Positions 9,587 through 19,489 of a stretch of 64,000 nt of DNA are shown here, one piece after another. Under the pieces are notes generated by a model, which made no database searches, had not been told where the DNA came from, and was given only the letters and a program-made list of their open reading frames with translations. The DNA lies in NCBI GenBank assembly GCA_029168955.1, contig JAPDOI010001334.1, positions 129,731 to 193,730 of the forward strand, read 5' to 3'. The stretch comes from Aplectana chamaeleonis. Its lineage: Eukaryota; Nematoda; Chromadorea; Rhabditida; Cosmocercidae. The position numbers and the translations under genes were made by a program. Each line of letters begins with the position of its first letter. The first letter of the stretch is position 1.

Positions 9587-12500
9587 TCAGTCCCCCCCCC
9601 CCATCTTCCTACTCAATACTTCATTCTCAAGCCTTATCTTTTTCAACTCCTCCCGGCGGATCTCATACTCGAGATCCATCACTTCTTGTCTCCTCTTGCA
9701 AAGTCGTATCTCCTCCGTAATTAGCTCCGATCTGCGATCGGTGAACACTTGAAGGGCTTCTCTGCCTGCCCTGAATTTGAGTTTAGATGAAACTCTTGAA
9801 AGATTTTCGAAATTTGACAAATGCACCCGGCTTACGCATTCAGGACCTTAGATGACCCTCCAGAGAAAGGTCTTAGTCTATGCTGAAAATTTAGGCCAAC
9901 ATCATTCCAGGTTTACTCTCTATAAAACGTCGTAATTCAAATCATTCGAGACGCGAGCGGTGCGCGACGCCTGGGCCTTCGTCTGCTCTCCGCTCTCTCA
10001 CTGTCTCTAACCTTTGCTCCGCACCGGCACGTGTATGAACCAAGTGAATTTCGCCGTTTCATAGCCTGTACATGCAGTTTGATTTCTCCATGATTTTAGG
10101 GCAGGGTGTAAGAAATTATTTTTCAGATAAACCGAATTTGAATGCATTCTCCGGTTAAACGCCAAACAAGCCGGCATTTGGATGTTAAGAATTAAAATGT
10201 CCGTAATTTTCTAGGAATGTCTCCGAAAAAATTTGATTTGAAGTTGTGAAATAATACTCTCACGCTGCCACGGACTGCACATTTTTTTTCGGAGGCTTCT
10301 GCCGAAATTCTTCTTCGACAACCACGCAATCGTCGTCTTCTTCATCTTCTGTAATAACTCACATATCAATTCACGTAACGTCGGCATGGATCCTAGCGCT
10401 AATTTGCGTTCCCTATTGAAGCTTGGAGCAAACTTGGCGCAGGTAACGTAGGCGTGGATCCGGAAGAGACTTAGCGTTTACTGTTGAAGGTTGGCGCAAA
10501 CTCGGTGTCATATGCTATACCATAGGTGCACCGTAATTGCGCCAACCATCAATGGGGATCACAAAGTATCACTAGGATCCATGCCGTGTATAATACAGTG
10601 CGCGGGCGATCGGGTACTATTGGGCATAAGGTTTACACTCATATCAGACTAAATGAATCGGCAGCCTAGCTGAGGCCAGTCGTTCTGGCCAGAGAGGTGC
10701 TGATTGAGGACGAGGTTATTAAAACGCACTTTTGTATGCAGTCCTGCTGCGTCAATACGTTCCGTAAAATATTACCTTAATGTTTCTGATTGTCTCAACT
10801 ACCAGAAACATTCAGTACAGAGACGGTAGTATTAGGAATTTCTCGAGAACATCAGCTAATGTCTCGAAAGCATCAGCTATGACGTATAGCTTTGCCGCGC
10901 ACTGTAGTTAATCAAAAGGCGAGACTGGTTGAGTCTGCTCACCTATTCCAGGGATTCCAGCTTCAGTGTGAGTGTCGGCCAATATTTCCACGAGCGGTGT
11001 TAGATAAGAAGGCAGCTCGGGTAGTTCAACTTTTGGACCTCCACCGGTCCCGAAAACTCCTTCTTTCTAAATTATATATATATATCTAACAGCCGTCCTG
11101 CGGGCTCCGCCCGCCTTACGGCTGGATGGGGGCTTCGCCCCCAGACCTCCGAATTTCCGCCTCCGGCGGAAATTATCAAGTTGTCTTTGAATATATAGAA
11201 TCGGCTTAGAAATTATTTTGCCCCAATATATTTTGTTGTAGACGTAAAGATTGCCGACGCACATGTGGACACATGGAAACAGTGTCAAATCATAACGGGG
11301 AAGGCAATAAATCTATTTCAGTTGGGCAGGCACACAAAATCAATCCGAAGTGAGGCAAATCCTGTAGATTAGCGTTGTCGAGCTAATTTCAGAGACATTC
11401 TTCTTTCTAAGGCGTCCGGCGCACTCTTACATGGGTCCCACACACTTTTCTCGGCGCTCGGCGCACTCCCAGTTGGGTCCCACACACATTCCTCGACGCT
11501 CGGCGCACACCCAGTTGTGTCCAACACACTTTTCCCGGCGCTCGGCGCACTCCCAGTTGGATCGCACACACTTTTATTGACGCTCGGCGCACTCCCGGTT
11601 GGGTGCAATACACTTCTCGGCGCTCGGCGCCCCCAATTGGGTCCAGCACACTTTTCTCGGCGCTCGGCGCACTCCCAGTTGGGTCCCATACACTTTTCTC
11701 GGCGCTCGGCGCACTCCCAGTTGGGTCCCACACACATTTCTCGGCGCACTCCCGGTTGGGTCCCACACACTTTTCCCGGCGCTCAGCGCGCTCCCAGTTG
11801 GGTCCCGCACACTTTTCTCGGCGCTCGGCGCACTCCCAGTTGGGTCCCACACACATTCCTCGACGCTCGGCGCACACCCAGTTGTGTCCAACATACTTTT
11901 CCCGGGGCTCGGCGCACTCCCAGTTGGATCGCACACACTTTTATTGACGCTCGGCGCACTCCCGGTTGGGTGCAACACACTTCTCGGCGCTCGGCGCCCC
12001 CAATTGGGTCCAACACACTTTTCTCGGCGCTCGGCGCCCTCCCAGTTGGGTCCTCTAAATCCTCCCCGGCGCTTGGCACACTCCTAACTGGGTCCCGCAC
12101 ATTCTCTGGTCAATGGTCAACGGTCACCGGTCAACGGTCACCGGTCAACTGTCAACGGTCACCGGTCAACTCTTAGCCGTTTATTATTATAAAATAAATA
12201 AATTATAAACGTATATAAACGTAATAAACGTTTATATAAAACAAAATTCGATAGATCTCTAATTACCTCCATCCTCAGGTACTTTTGTATCTTTTTCACT
12301 TCGTTTTTCAATTTTTCTTCGACTTGAGCGGGGAGTCTTTTTGCTACGCCCAGGGATGACAACTCATTTGACCATGCTTCAAGAAGTTCACGTCTATCAG
12401 AAGGTCCTTTTTTACTGCCTAAAGCATAAATGAAAATACCACAATTTCACTATTTGCTTGTTCGGGAACGGAATTTTCTTACGATCTTACCGCTGCGGAA

Positions 12501-12680
12501 TTTTCCGTGGTAATCATGGTAATTGTCACTATAGAGTTGTATGAGTGTCGCTGATTCATGCTCAGTGAATGACGGGCTTTTTCGCTTATTTTCGGGCTCT
12601 TTCTTCACAAGTACCATTTCCCGAACGAAACAGCGAGGGCTAAATTCGAAGATGTTAGCAACGAAATAGCAGCAAGGCAA
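9587..12680 (-). CDS. Myb/SANT-like DNA-binding partner protein of Harbinger (incomplete model)
   Basis: Harbinger elements usually carry a second gene for a Myb/SANT-like protein that binds DNA and the transposase; this matches it. Exon 1 (12,491-12,617, with an upstream in-frame Met at 12,680) encodes a basic lead and SPSFTEHESATLIQLYSDNY, then HGKFRSG. Exon 2 (12,267-12,418) continues in frame with KKGPSDRRELLEAWSNELSS, LGVAKRLPAQVEEKLKNEV and KKIQKYLR, the tri-helical 'FT..E...L..L / W..L / PAQVE.K' pattern. A terminal exon (9587 to about 9770) encodes a charged coiled coil (EVMDLEYEIRREELKKIRLE) ending MGGGD and stop. Exon 2 ends in phase 0 whereas the last exon needs upstream bases at any of its possible AG acceptors, so at least one exon between 9771 and 12,266 is missing from this model. 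The intron region holds a 42-bp minisatellite. Exons 1-2 are firm; the whole-gene model is tentative. Confidence 0.75.
10383..10586. repeat. Foldback plus direct repeat around GGCATGGATCCTAG
   Basis: GGCATGGATCCTAGCG...GGAGCAAACTTGGCGC occurs at 10,383, again in direct orientation as a diverged copy at about 10,451 (GGCGTGGATCCGGAAG...GTTGGCGCAAACTCGG), and inverted at 10,538-10,586 (GCGCCAACCATCAATGGGGA...AGGATCCATGCC). A small MITE-like structure within the Myb-like gene intron. Confidence 0.6.
11070..11185. repeat. TA run followed by a cluster of GC-rich mini-hairpins
   Basis: After a short (TA)n run come several perfect small stem-loops: GGGCTCCGCCC, GGGGGCTTCGCCCCC and TTTCCGCCTCCGGCGGAAA. 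Composition differs sharply from the AT-rich neighbourhood. It may be the end of a dispersed repeat; I cannot name the family. Confidence 0.5.
11409..12090. repeat. 42-bp minisatellite (CTCGGCGC / CCAGTTGGGTCCCA)
   Basis: About 16 tandem units. The core phrases are TCGGCGCTCGGCGCACTCCC and CAGTTGGGTCCCACACACTT. Adjacent 'cttttctcgg' starts at 11,651 and 11,693 show a 42-bp period; some units are shorter (about 36 bp near 11,740). Because 42 is a multiple of three, long overlapping ORFs appear on both strands (for example 11,517-12,176 plus and 11,407-11,934 minus). These are repeat artefacts. A segment is itself duplicated: about 11,487-11,640 and 11,851-12,010 share the same variant order. 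It lies in the intron region of the Myb-like gene. Confidence 0.9.
12108..12172. repeat. Short tandem repeat GGTCAACGGTCACC
   Basis: Alternating GGTCAAC and GGTCACC heptamers run for about 65 bp directly after the 42-bp minisatellite. Every heptamer contains GGTCA, which resembles a nuclear-receptor half-site, but in such a simple repeat this may have no function. Confidence 0.85.
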
Positions 12681-12689
12681 TATCTGTTC

Positions 12690-13523
12690 ACGAGAAGGAG
12701 GACCTCCGCGCTAGCGCACCTGGGATTCTCAGACTTAAGCAGTTCTACCGTTGGCTTGGCTTGGCGTCACAGCTTCAATGTCTTAAGTTGATTTGCATTA
12801 CTCCATCAAATGTTCTAGGAACAAAAATTTACAGTTAGGTCCGTGGCTTGTTTCCTCAAAAAAAATATTTAAATTGAAACCGCGGCTGGCGCGGGATTCA
12901 AATCTCAACCGCTGTTCAAGTTTAAATGTTTTTTTCTTGAGGAAAGAAGCAACACATCTAACCATGCTTTCTCAGCCAGAACCTATTACTCCTTTATGTC
13001 CTCACCACTACAAAGGGATGGTGGCCCATCTCTTTTTATTTCTACCCGTGATCCCAAGTCCCTACAGCGGGCTGTCCGAAGCTGCCGTGATAGGCCTATG
13101 GCAAGAAACCGGACTTACATGACCCATCCCAGAAAATGTGGGAAGAAGAGAACGGAACTTACCACGCCGCGCGGTCGCAAAAGCAGAAATAATCTCTTTG
13201 TGCGATTGCATGCGATACGTATGAGTGTTGATAACCACTTGTTCTAACGTATTTTATCGTGTGCCTCGACATGAAAATGGTACTATGGCAAAGAACCCTA
13301 ATCTTTGTCTTTATCAATAACCAGACACCACTCTCCTTTATTACTATGGAATGATAAAAGTGATATGTAGTTCTACCAATGCCGAAACTTAAACTTAGTA
13401 AGAAAATAACCGGTGAGTTTAACCCTATCTTGAACAATGGGGTAAGTTGTGAATCCCGGTAGGGGTAAACTTATCACAAAGATCAGCCAAACAGTAAACA
13501 AAGTTTACCATGTACCTGAGGGT
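12690..13523. other. No gene recognised; small foldback at 12,848-12,955
   Basis: TTTCCTCAAAAAAAATATTT pairs with the inverted AAATGTTTTTTTCTTGAGGAAA around a GC-rich loop, a small inverted-repeat element. ORFs at 12,793-13,247 overlap in several frames with no motif. The right part (13,380-13,545) belongs to the repeat family also present at 3557-3840. Confidence 0.4.
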
Positions 13524-13898
13524 AACGTTGATGAATCCCGACTCAGAACACAATGGTGCCCTAGAAATTGCTCGCGGCCCACATAGACGGATAAGAGGCT
13601 CATCAAACTTGCCTATATTTCAAAGGCAGAAATCTGGTGGACGAGCTGTCTGACCTCTTCTCTTCATTAGCAGTCGCTGCACGAGAGCGAAGTAGGATAA
13701 AGATTCAGGTCGGCAAGAGAGTGAAAATCGAAGATTCGGATGAAATTCATCCACCTATCTAGCTGCTCTTTAATTCAAAAACCAAGAAAGGAGGCGTGGC
13801 TCGTGATAGTTCCTGCTGGTGTCGGGTACACTTCGGCGACTCGAAAAAATTTTGAATAATCGTGTTTTCGTCTAACTCACCTCTTCTTTTCATTTTCA

Positions 13899-14023
13899 GC
13901 CGCTGCACGAGAGATACAATGTACCCGAATACCAGATGTACGAGAGTACCAGGTACAGTGCTCAGTCTGCGGAGAAACGTATATTGGAGAAACATTGAGA
14001 GCTTTATGTAATCGCGTTAGAGG
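13899..14023 (+). pseudogene. GIY-YIG endonuclease fragment (Penelope-like element)
   Basis: After a TTTTCAG the plus strand reads about 40 codons containing two cysteines and the GIY-YIG signature (YQVQCSVCGETYIGETLRAL, then CNRVR). This is the 'C..C...YIGET.R.L..R' pattern of the GIY-YIG nuclease attached to Penelope-like retroelements. The frame is then cut by the start of a MITE at about 14,018 and stops at 14,049. No reverse transcriptase domain is visible upstream. About 226 bp upstream (13,653-13,688) a near-copy of the acceptor region occurs, a local duplication. A broken element, not a functional nuclease. Confidence 0.65.
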
Positions 14024-14473
14024 CAGCTTTCACGATGATCATCCTCGGTGACTTTCCACAGTAAAATGATAGGCGAGAGGGATACTAGACCCCAGTGCCG
14101 AAAGAACGGTAGAAAACGAGGCATGAGTGGCAAATTAACGGCTGCCAACAAGCGTTTTGGTGTCCCAGAACCGCCCCGCGACCCATTTCCGCCCCTTGGA
14201 TGTGAACAAATGGACACTTAGAATACAGGACTGGCCAAGTCAAGGAAGTGCTGATAAGTGAACTGATCGCTTGATTGCTTTCGTAGGCGTCTTCCTTCAT
14301 AGCGGTCAATTCCTCCACGCTCAAAAATCAACGTAAACAAGGGAGAGCCTAGCTTGGCTCAAAAACTCTGCTTTCGCGTCTTTTGTAAGCATGCCTTGCT
14401 ATATGTGGCAGCAGACCTTCCCTAAACCGTGGAGGTATTGGGAGTGAAATCTATCATGAACACTGCCTCTAAT
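14018..14473 (+). mobile_element. MITE of the GGCAGYGTTCACGAT family
   Basis: Starts GGCAGCTTTCACGATGATCA and matches 35,735-35,850 over about 100 bp ('ggtgactttccacagtaaaatgat'). The right end reads ATCATGAACACTGCCTC, the inverted terminal repeat. It is inserted in, or abuts, the GIY-YIG fragment. Confidence 0.6.
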
Positions 14474-14794
14474 GAACACCTGGCGAGTAAACATTGAAAA
14501 GTTCTTCTAAATCCTCTCGGGAAACAAACTGCCGAAACACATCAGGGCATGGACTCCAGTATCAGCTGCAAGATATTGGCCTACGAGGACGACATCGGTC
14601 CCACAAAGGCTTTGTACCCAAAGCTGAATAACAGGAATGAATGTATCGCCTTAACTAACGAATTCCTGCCACTTATACCACTTTGCGGTCTGTGGGACTC
14701 GGCGCTACTCTGTCGAAGACGACAAATTGGTCGAAATAATAAAGTTTCGCCATCTAAAAAACTTTGAAAGGCACAGAAGAAAATCAGCCAGAAT

Positions 14795-15010
14795 CGAGTT
14801 TTCGACAAACTCAATTTTTCAAACTTTCGAATAATCGGCTTTTCACCTCACTCGGTTTTTCGAAAATTCGAATAATCGATGTTTCGACTAACTCGGTTTT
14901 TTTTTAATTTCTCGGAATCGAGTAGTCGAATTGACTTCATTTATCAATAGAATGGCCAAGTTTTCGACTTACTCAAATTTTCCAAATTTCAACAATTGAG
15001 TTTCTGAAAC
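14795..15010. repeat. Degenerate tandem repeat TCGAATAATCGAGTTTTCGA
   Basis: Several imperfect units of about 40-45 bp built from 'tttcgaataatcg', 'agttttcgac' and 'taactcgattttt'. A second array of the same words is at 21,480-21,640. A dispersed low-complexity repeat family. Confidence 0.75.
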
Positions 15011-15213
15011 AATTTATCTCGGCTATTTTAACCGAACCACTTTCTACTGCTTCAAGTCTTCTTCTCCCTCCTCTGCAGCTTCGAAGTAGTTTTTGTCAAA
15101 GGTTAAGGAACCGAGCGACCATTACAGGGTTCGTCGAAAGGTCCATTGTCGTTGGAGTAGTAGGTCTCTTACCGCACTGGAATAATTGCGCCGTGTCTTG
15201 TCCGGGACTCCTG

Positions 15214-15325
15214 CACAGGGACGTGCGGCAAACGATTTTCAAAAATCGGCAAACGACAATCGACAAAAATCGCCCAAAAATGGCCGGCAAACGGCAATCG
15301 GCAATCGACAAACGGCAAAACTAAA
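15214..15325. repeat. Degenerate tandem repeat CGGCAAACG family, GTGCGG end
   Basis: Begins CAGGGACGTGCGGCAAACGA and continues with repeated 'cggcaaacgacaatcgacaaaaatcg' words. Related copies lie at 18,417-18,515, 23,214-23,305 and 27,258-27,358. Two of them end in CGGCAATTGCCGCACA, the inverted form of the beginning, so the family has terminal inverted repeats TGTGCGGCAA. Confidence 0.75.
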
Positions 15326-15814
15326 AACCTCGTACAAAAAAGGACACGAGTGTTCGAAAAGTGACTGTAGAAAAATGTTTGATTCTTTCATGCACCATTC
15401 GTATTAAAAATAACAAAGTAACAAATCGTTTCCAATAACACCACGTGGAATTGAGCTTTTCAGTGCAATACCTGATATGAAAAAAAAACAGTCTCGGTAT
15501 GAGTATCCCATTGAAAATTGGTAATCAGAGTATTTTGGTGTTAGAGTAGCAATTTTCCGAGGTTTTCTGGTGCCAACCATTTTCTGAGGACCGAAGCCAT
15601 ATTTACAGCGATACTGAGATCGCAATTAATGATTGGCTTACGAGTAAAAAAGTCTTGCACTTCTTGATAGAAGAATTTTCAACAATTTTTGAAACCCCAG
15701 GATTAGTTTGATATTAAACTCATGTCGTTAGAACTAAACCGCATTTTTGGATCCTTTTGTTATTTTTTCCAGCACCACCACAACACGGTAGTCGTTTATT
15801 TGTTTGTAAAGCGA

Positions 15815-16354
15815 AGATTTCTGAAAATTTAGCTTCCTGGCAAAAGCAGCGAGTTGGCAATGTCATTTAGAAGTCAAAAAATTTCAAAGTATCTTGAAAC
15901 ATCTTTAAAGTGATTTGGCGTAAATTAGTCTGGAGTAATAAAAGCGGGAAATCAAGTGAAATAACCAAAAATACGATTTGGTGGTCGATCATTTCACAAA
16001 CTTCTCCGTTAAGCTTATCAAAACAAAATCAAGCACGATATGGAATGGAGCGTTGCCTTCACCTAGCATGACATATACTGATTCCCTTATTACACTTCTC
16101 AAAAGGTGCTTCAAGTGTCCGTTGCGCGCTTGATTTCGTTTTGATAAACTTAACGAAGAAGTTTGTGAAATGATCGACCACCAAATCGTATTTTTGGTTA
16201 TTTCACTTCATTTCCTTGCTTTTTTATTACTCCAGGCTATTTTACGCCGAATCACTTTTAAAAAATATTTCAAGATACTTTTGAATTTTTTTTGACTTCT
16301 AAATGACATTGCCAAATCGCTACTTTTGCCAGGAAGCTAAATTTTCAGAAATTT
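15815..16354. repeat. Long palindrome, arms of about 220 bp
   Basis: The left arm (15,815 to about 16,037) runs from 'gaagatttctgaaaatttagc' to 'tatcaaaacaaaatcaagc'. The right arm (about 16,125-16,354) is its inverted copy, beginning GCGCTTGATTTCGTTTTGAT and ending at TTCAGAAATTT. The loop is about 85 bp. Arm identity looks high, with several single-base differences and small indels. MITE/foldback type. Confidence 0.85.
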
Positions 16355-16498
16355 CACATGTTTTTCAAAAAGGTTCCCCTTCTGACTTCAATTTTGCTCC
16401 ACGATTTCCATTTTGGAATGATGAAACATCTAACAGACGATATTGTCGTATGAGTAATTTTTTTTAACCTATGACTTACAACCATAAAAAATAAAACT

Positions 16499-16815
16499 CA
16501 TTGCCGCATTTGGTGCAAAATGTGAAAAATCAATATTATTGATATTTAATATTTGATCTTGCACGATGAGCAGAATTTCCCAAACAAATGACTTAGAGCC
16601 ATCAACAATCAAAAATCATTGCGGCATTTTGTGCAACAGGCAGAAAAATCAAAATTATTGATCGGTATTTATCGATAATGACTGATGAGCAGAATTCCTC
16701 AACCAAGAAAACAAATCCCAAAAGCAATCACCACTGTTCGCCGCATTTTGTGCGAAAAGCACGAAAATCGATAATATTGATTATCGATCGATGACGTGTC
16801 ATGAGTACGAATTCT
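16499..16815. repeat. Three tandem units of about 120 bp
   Basis: Units start at about 16,499, 16,619 and 16,737. Each has a CCGCATTTTGTGC-like start, an AT-rich 'atcaatattattgat' core and 'gatgagcagaattc' (or 'catgagtacgaattc'). The third is shorter. They diverge from one another by roughly a tenth or more. Confidence 0.7.
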
Positions 16816-17437
16816 GACAAGTTCAGTACTTACTTCCGACGAACTGTGTTGATTGGCTGCAAATTCACCCACACACCCCGGTCTCCACAGCCACAGCAGA
16901 AAAAAGCAGTTTTCGTGCTCCACGGCTAATTTAGTATGTAAACCACGATATTGAGATACCCTTCATAGTAAAGGTATCGAGTTCAAATTGGGATAGGAGC
17001 GACCTGCAGCCATTTCCAGCCTCCTGTCCAAAATTGAGCTCCCTAGCTCAATTCTAACTGGTAGCACAAGATCGTGAATGCCGTCTGAAAAAAAGGAGAT
17101 TAACAGAGAAAACTTGCGGTTTTTCAAAATTTTCTCAAATCCTAGAAAACCATTCTAAACCATTTTTGGGCATCACATACAACTTTTTCCGCTCTTTTCA
17201 ATGCATTTTAGAGCTGATTCCCACCTTCAGCCTGAACTCAGATTTCGAAAAACGGGTTGCGCGCGTGGCCGACTCAAAACAAAATATGGTGCGCGCTTCG
17301 CGCGCACCACATATGATCTTGGCTTTACAAACAATGTTTTTGTTGTACAACAATGTCTTTTTTTCATATCAGGTATTGCACTGAAAATTCAGCTCCTCGT
17401 GGTGTTATTGGGAACAATTTTCGTTTGAATCTTCGCC

Positions 17438-17533
17438 CAACTGATGGAGGAGCGAATCAGATGTGGAAAATGTGCTGTTTTTGTCTTCATCGACATCAAA
17501 GCGGCATTTGATTGCATACATTGGCCTCAATAA
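17438..17533 (+). pseudogene. LINE reverse transcriptase fragment
   Basis: About 30 codons contain the RT palm motif FVFIDIKAAFDCIHW, with the first catalytic Asp, preceded by QLMEERIRCGKCA. This is the typical 'L.E.R..GK......D...AFD.I.W' segment of non-LTR retrotransposon RTs. It ends in TAA at 17,531. No other RT block was seen nearby, so this is a small relic. It is on the opposite strand to, and is a different sequence from, the LINE at 59-62 kb. Confidence 0.7.
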
Positions 17534-17539
17534 AACTCT

Positions 17540-18416
17540 CTCTGAATTCAGAGTAGTAGATCCCACATGTAAAATCGCGGGAAAAACGCCAATTCGGGTG
17601 GTATCAACAGCCTCAACTTTGCATGCTTTTGAATGTGGACGATCCAGTCCACATAATCGACATCGCTGATTTGCAGTGTCGAGATCATTAGCTGGATCAA
17701 AATAAGGGTTGAAGAAATGACGAGAGGTTGGTGAGCCGGCCCGCTAGTATATTCTCATTGTCTCGTGTTAGCCAAGTATACTATCCTGCTCATTTCCGTG
17801 ATCTGTTTTACTATTCAACTTCAGCTTCATTTCTGGCCGTGGCAGTCAATAAAATTTGACTCTACACAGCACGGGACTTCAACGGTTTGGGCGGAGTTGT
17901 GCACATGTGCATTAGGGTCCTAAAACTCTGATTCTGACACGTTTTTCGGCGGACAACCTTCACGGTTTGAAGCTGTTTTCAAATCAATCTACTTTTTATG
18001 GTTTTCTCAGCAACTTTTTCCACCACAACCACTGTCTTTAAACCACCTAGGTTGGAGTTTTTATTGTATAGCCTGTCAATCTCTTTTTAGGCCGGTAGCA
18101 GTAAGGTTTACCGGGCTTTCCATGTGACCGCTGCGCAGCATGCTTGGGAAGAACTAGTAAAAGCGAGAAAGACTTCAGCCCTATTTTCCCTTCGAGTGGG
18201 AGCGTCGGTACCGTAGTGGAGCATGGACACAATGACGTTCGAATTGCAAACTGTTTTTAGATGGTTCTATTTTAGGGACACAAAGGTTCTATCCAAAAGA
18301 CGAGAGAGCTGGGTCATCATTAGAAAACAGGGCGCGGTTCGTTCACTATGGGCCTTGCCTCCAAATCGCGGCGGTTATCTATTACCCACTTTTTGCCGAA
18401 TTTTGTCGAAAAAGGG
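17540..18416. other. No gene recognised
   Basis: Short ORFs only (60-77 codons), none with motifs or splice context. The right edge leads into a CGGCAAACG repeat copy. Confidence 0.35.
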
Positions 18417-18515
18417 TAGGAAAAGCGGCAAACGACAATCGACAAAAATCGTCTAAAAACGGCCGGCAAACGGCAATCGGCAACCGGCAAACGGCAATTG
18501 CCGCACATCCCCGCT
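18417..18515. repeat. CGGCAAACG-family repeat copy
   Basis: Words 'cggcaaacgacaatcgacaaaaatcg' and 'ggccggcaaacggcaatcgg', ending CGGCAATTGCCGCACATCCC. Same family as 15,214-15,325. The 190-codon minus-strand ORF across 18,320-18,892 owes its length to this repeat and the next element. Confidence 0.7.
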
Positions 18516-18563
18516 CCCGCAGTCCTGGTATGCCTCAGATCGGCTACTGTCGATTTTGTTGAC

Positions 18564-19293
18564 GTACTCTGCCAGCGCGTTGCTAGATGCCTCAAGCGGA
18601 AACCGGAGATGCCCAGGGTTTCGGAGGCATCTAGTCTTATTTTGACCCGAGATTTTACGTAAACTACGGAAAGTTTAGCCTTAGTTGGTGAAATTTTAGC
18701 TACAGCGCCCGCATATTCTACGTAAATTCGCGCTACGACACCCGCATATTCTACGCAAATTCTCGTTACAGCACTCGGTCGATCGACCCACCCAGTCCTG
18801 ATCCGTACCAGAAAGGCGATCCCAGCTGAGATCGACAGCCGTTTCTTCCCCACGGCCTGCAGCATCCCAGCGGTCAAAATTATCCCTAGCAAAGTCTTCC
18901 AGATAGCGACACGGGGTCACTCTCCACGACCACCCACAGCGTCAAGTTAACCGTGGGTTGACTGGGCCAACACTGTTCAAACGGCATCCCTGCGTTCCGC
19001 GTAGCCAACGCGGGTTGAGATTGCATTCCAACACAGGCTGTCGCTAAATCCGTAGATTCTCGCTACAAAATTATAGCGAGAATATACGGGTTTAGCGACA
19101 GAGGGATCAATGTTTCGAATTTAGCCTTCGTTTTTACGTAGAATACACGTAGAAATTGCACCCTTGTACCGTCGACACAAGAAAATGCGGGTTTTAGCTA
19201 TTGTAGCTAAAATCCGTAAATTCTCGCTACATGGAATGGGGCGGCGTTACAGGTTGCGCCCTCGGAGGCATCTAGCTACGAGTTGGCAGAGTA
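18564..19293. mobile_element. MITE-like element with TACTCTGCCA termini and internal hairpin
   Basis: The left end TACTCTGCCAGCGCGTTGCT (continuing 'agatgcctc') is inverted at 19,265-19,293 (GGCATCTAGCTACGAGTTGG, then CAGAGTA). Inside, words built on 'attctacgtaaattctcgctac' recur at 18,715-18,775 and 19,040-19,235. A near-perfect stem-loop lies at 19,038-19,101 (CTGTCGCTAAATCCGTAGAT against its inverse). No coding capacity. Confidence 0.65.
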
Positions 19294-19489
19294 GAAAATA
19301 AGCAATGGAGAATGACTCGCCTGCCGAGTTGAGACTCACAAGGGACCACTTTGAACATAAAATGAAGTTTCGAAAAACGGTCTTTTGAAAGTTGTAGAGG
19401 GCGTAAAAATAAACTATTTAAAATTTTAAGATTTCACTCAGTCCTCACGGGTAGATCAAAAACCACCAAAACAATGGGTTGCGGTAGGT

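Larger units (their letters stand above)
15414..17428. repeat. Two-kb interval flanked by about 75-bp inverted repeats
   Basis: 'aatcgtttccaataacaccacg' through 'cagtgcaatacctgatatga' (15,421-15,480) recurs inverted at 17,361-17,428. The interval contains the palindrome at 15,815-16,354 and the tandem repeat at 16,499-16,815 but no recognisable transposase. It may be one composite non-autonomous element or two unrelated inserted copies. Confidence 0.5.

Noticed and set aside
11407..12176. Proteins of 100-219 codons made of 14-residue repeats (HTFLGARRTPSWVP type)
   Set aside because: They overlap in at least five frames on both strands; they are products of the 42-bp minisatellite.
12880..12915. 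tRNA T-arm-like GGGATTCAAATCTC
   Set aside because: No A box at the right distance; the sequence lies in the loop of a small foldback.
3557..13545. Inverted TGAGTCGGGATTCATCAACG copies as the terminal repeats of the Harbinger element
   Set aside because: They lie 3-4 kb and 0.9 kb outside the two genes, with other repeats between, and each is followed by its own family-specific sequence; an independent MITE family explains them better.
18320..18892. 190-codon minus-strand ORF
   Set aside because: It runs across a CGGCAAACG repeat and a MITE with inverted ends; no motif.
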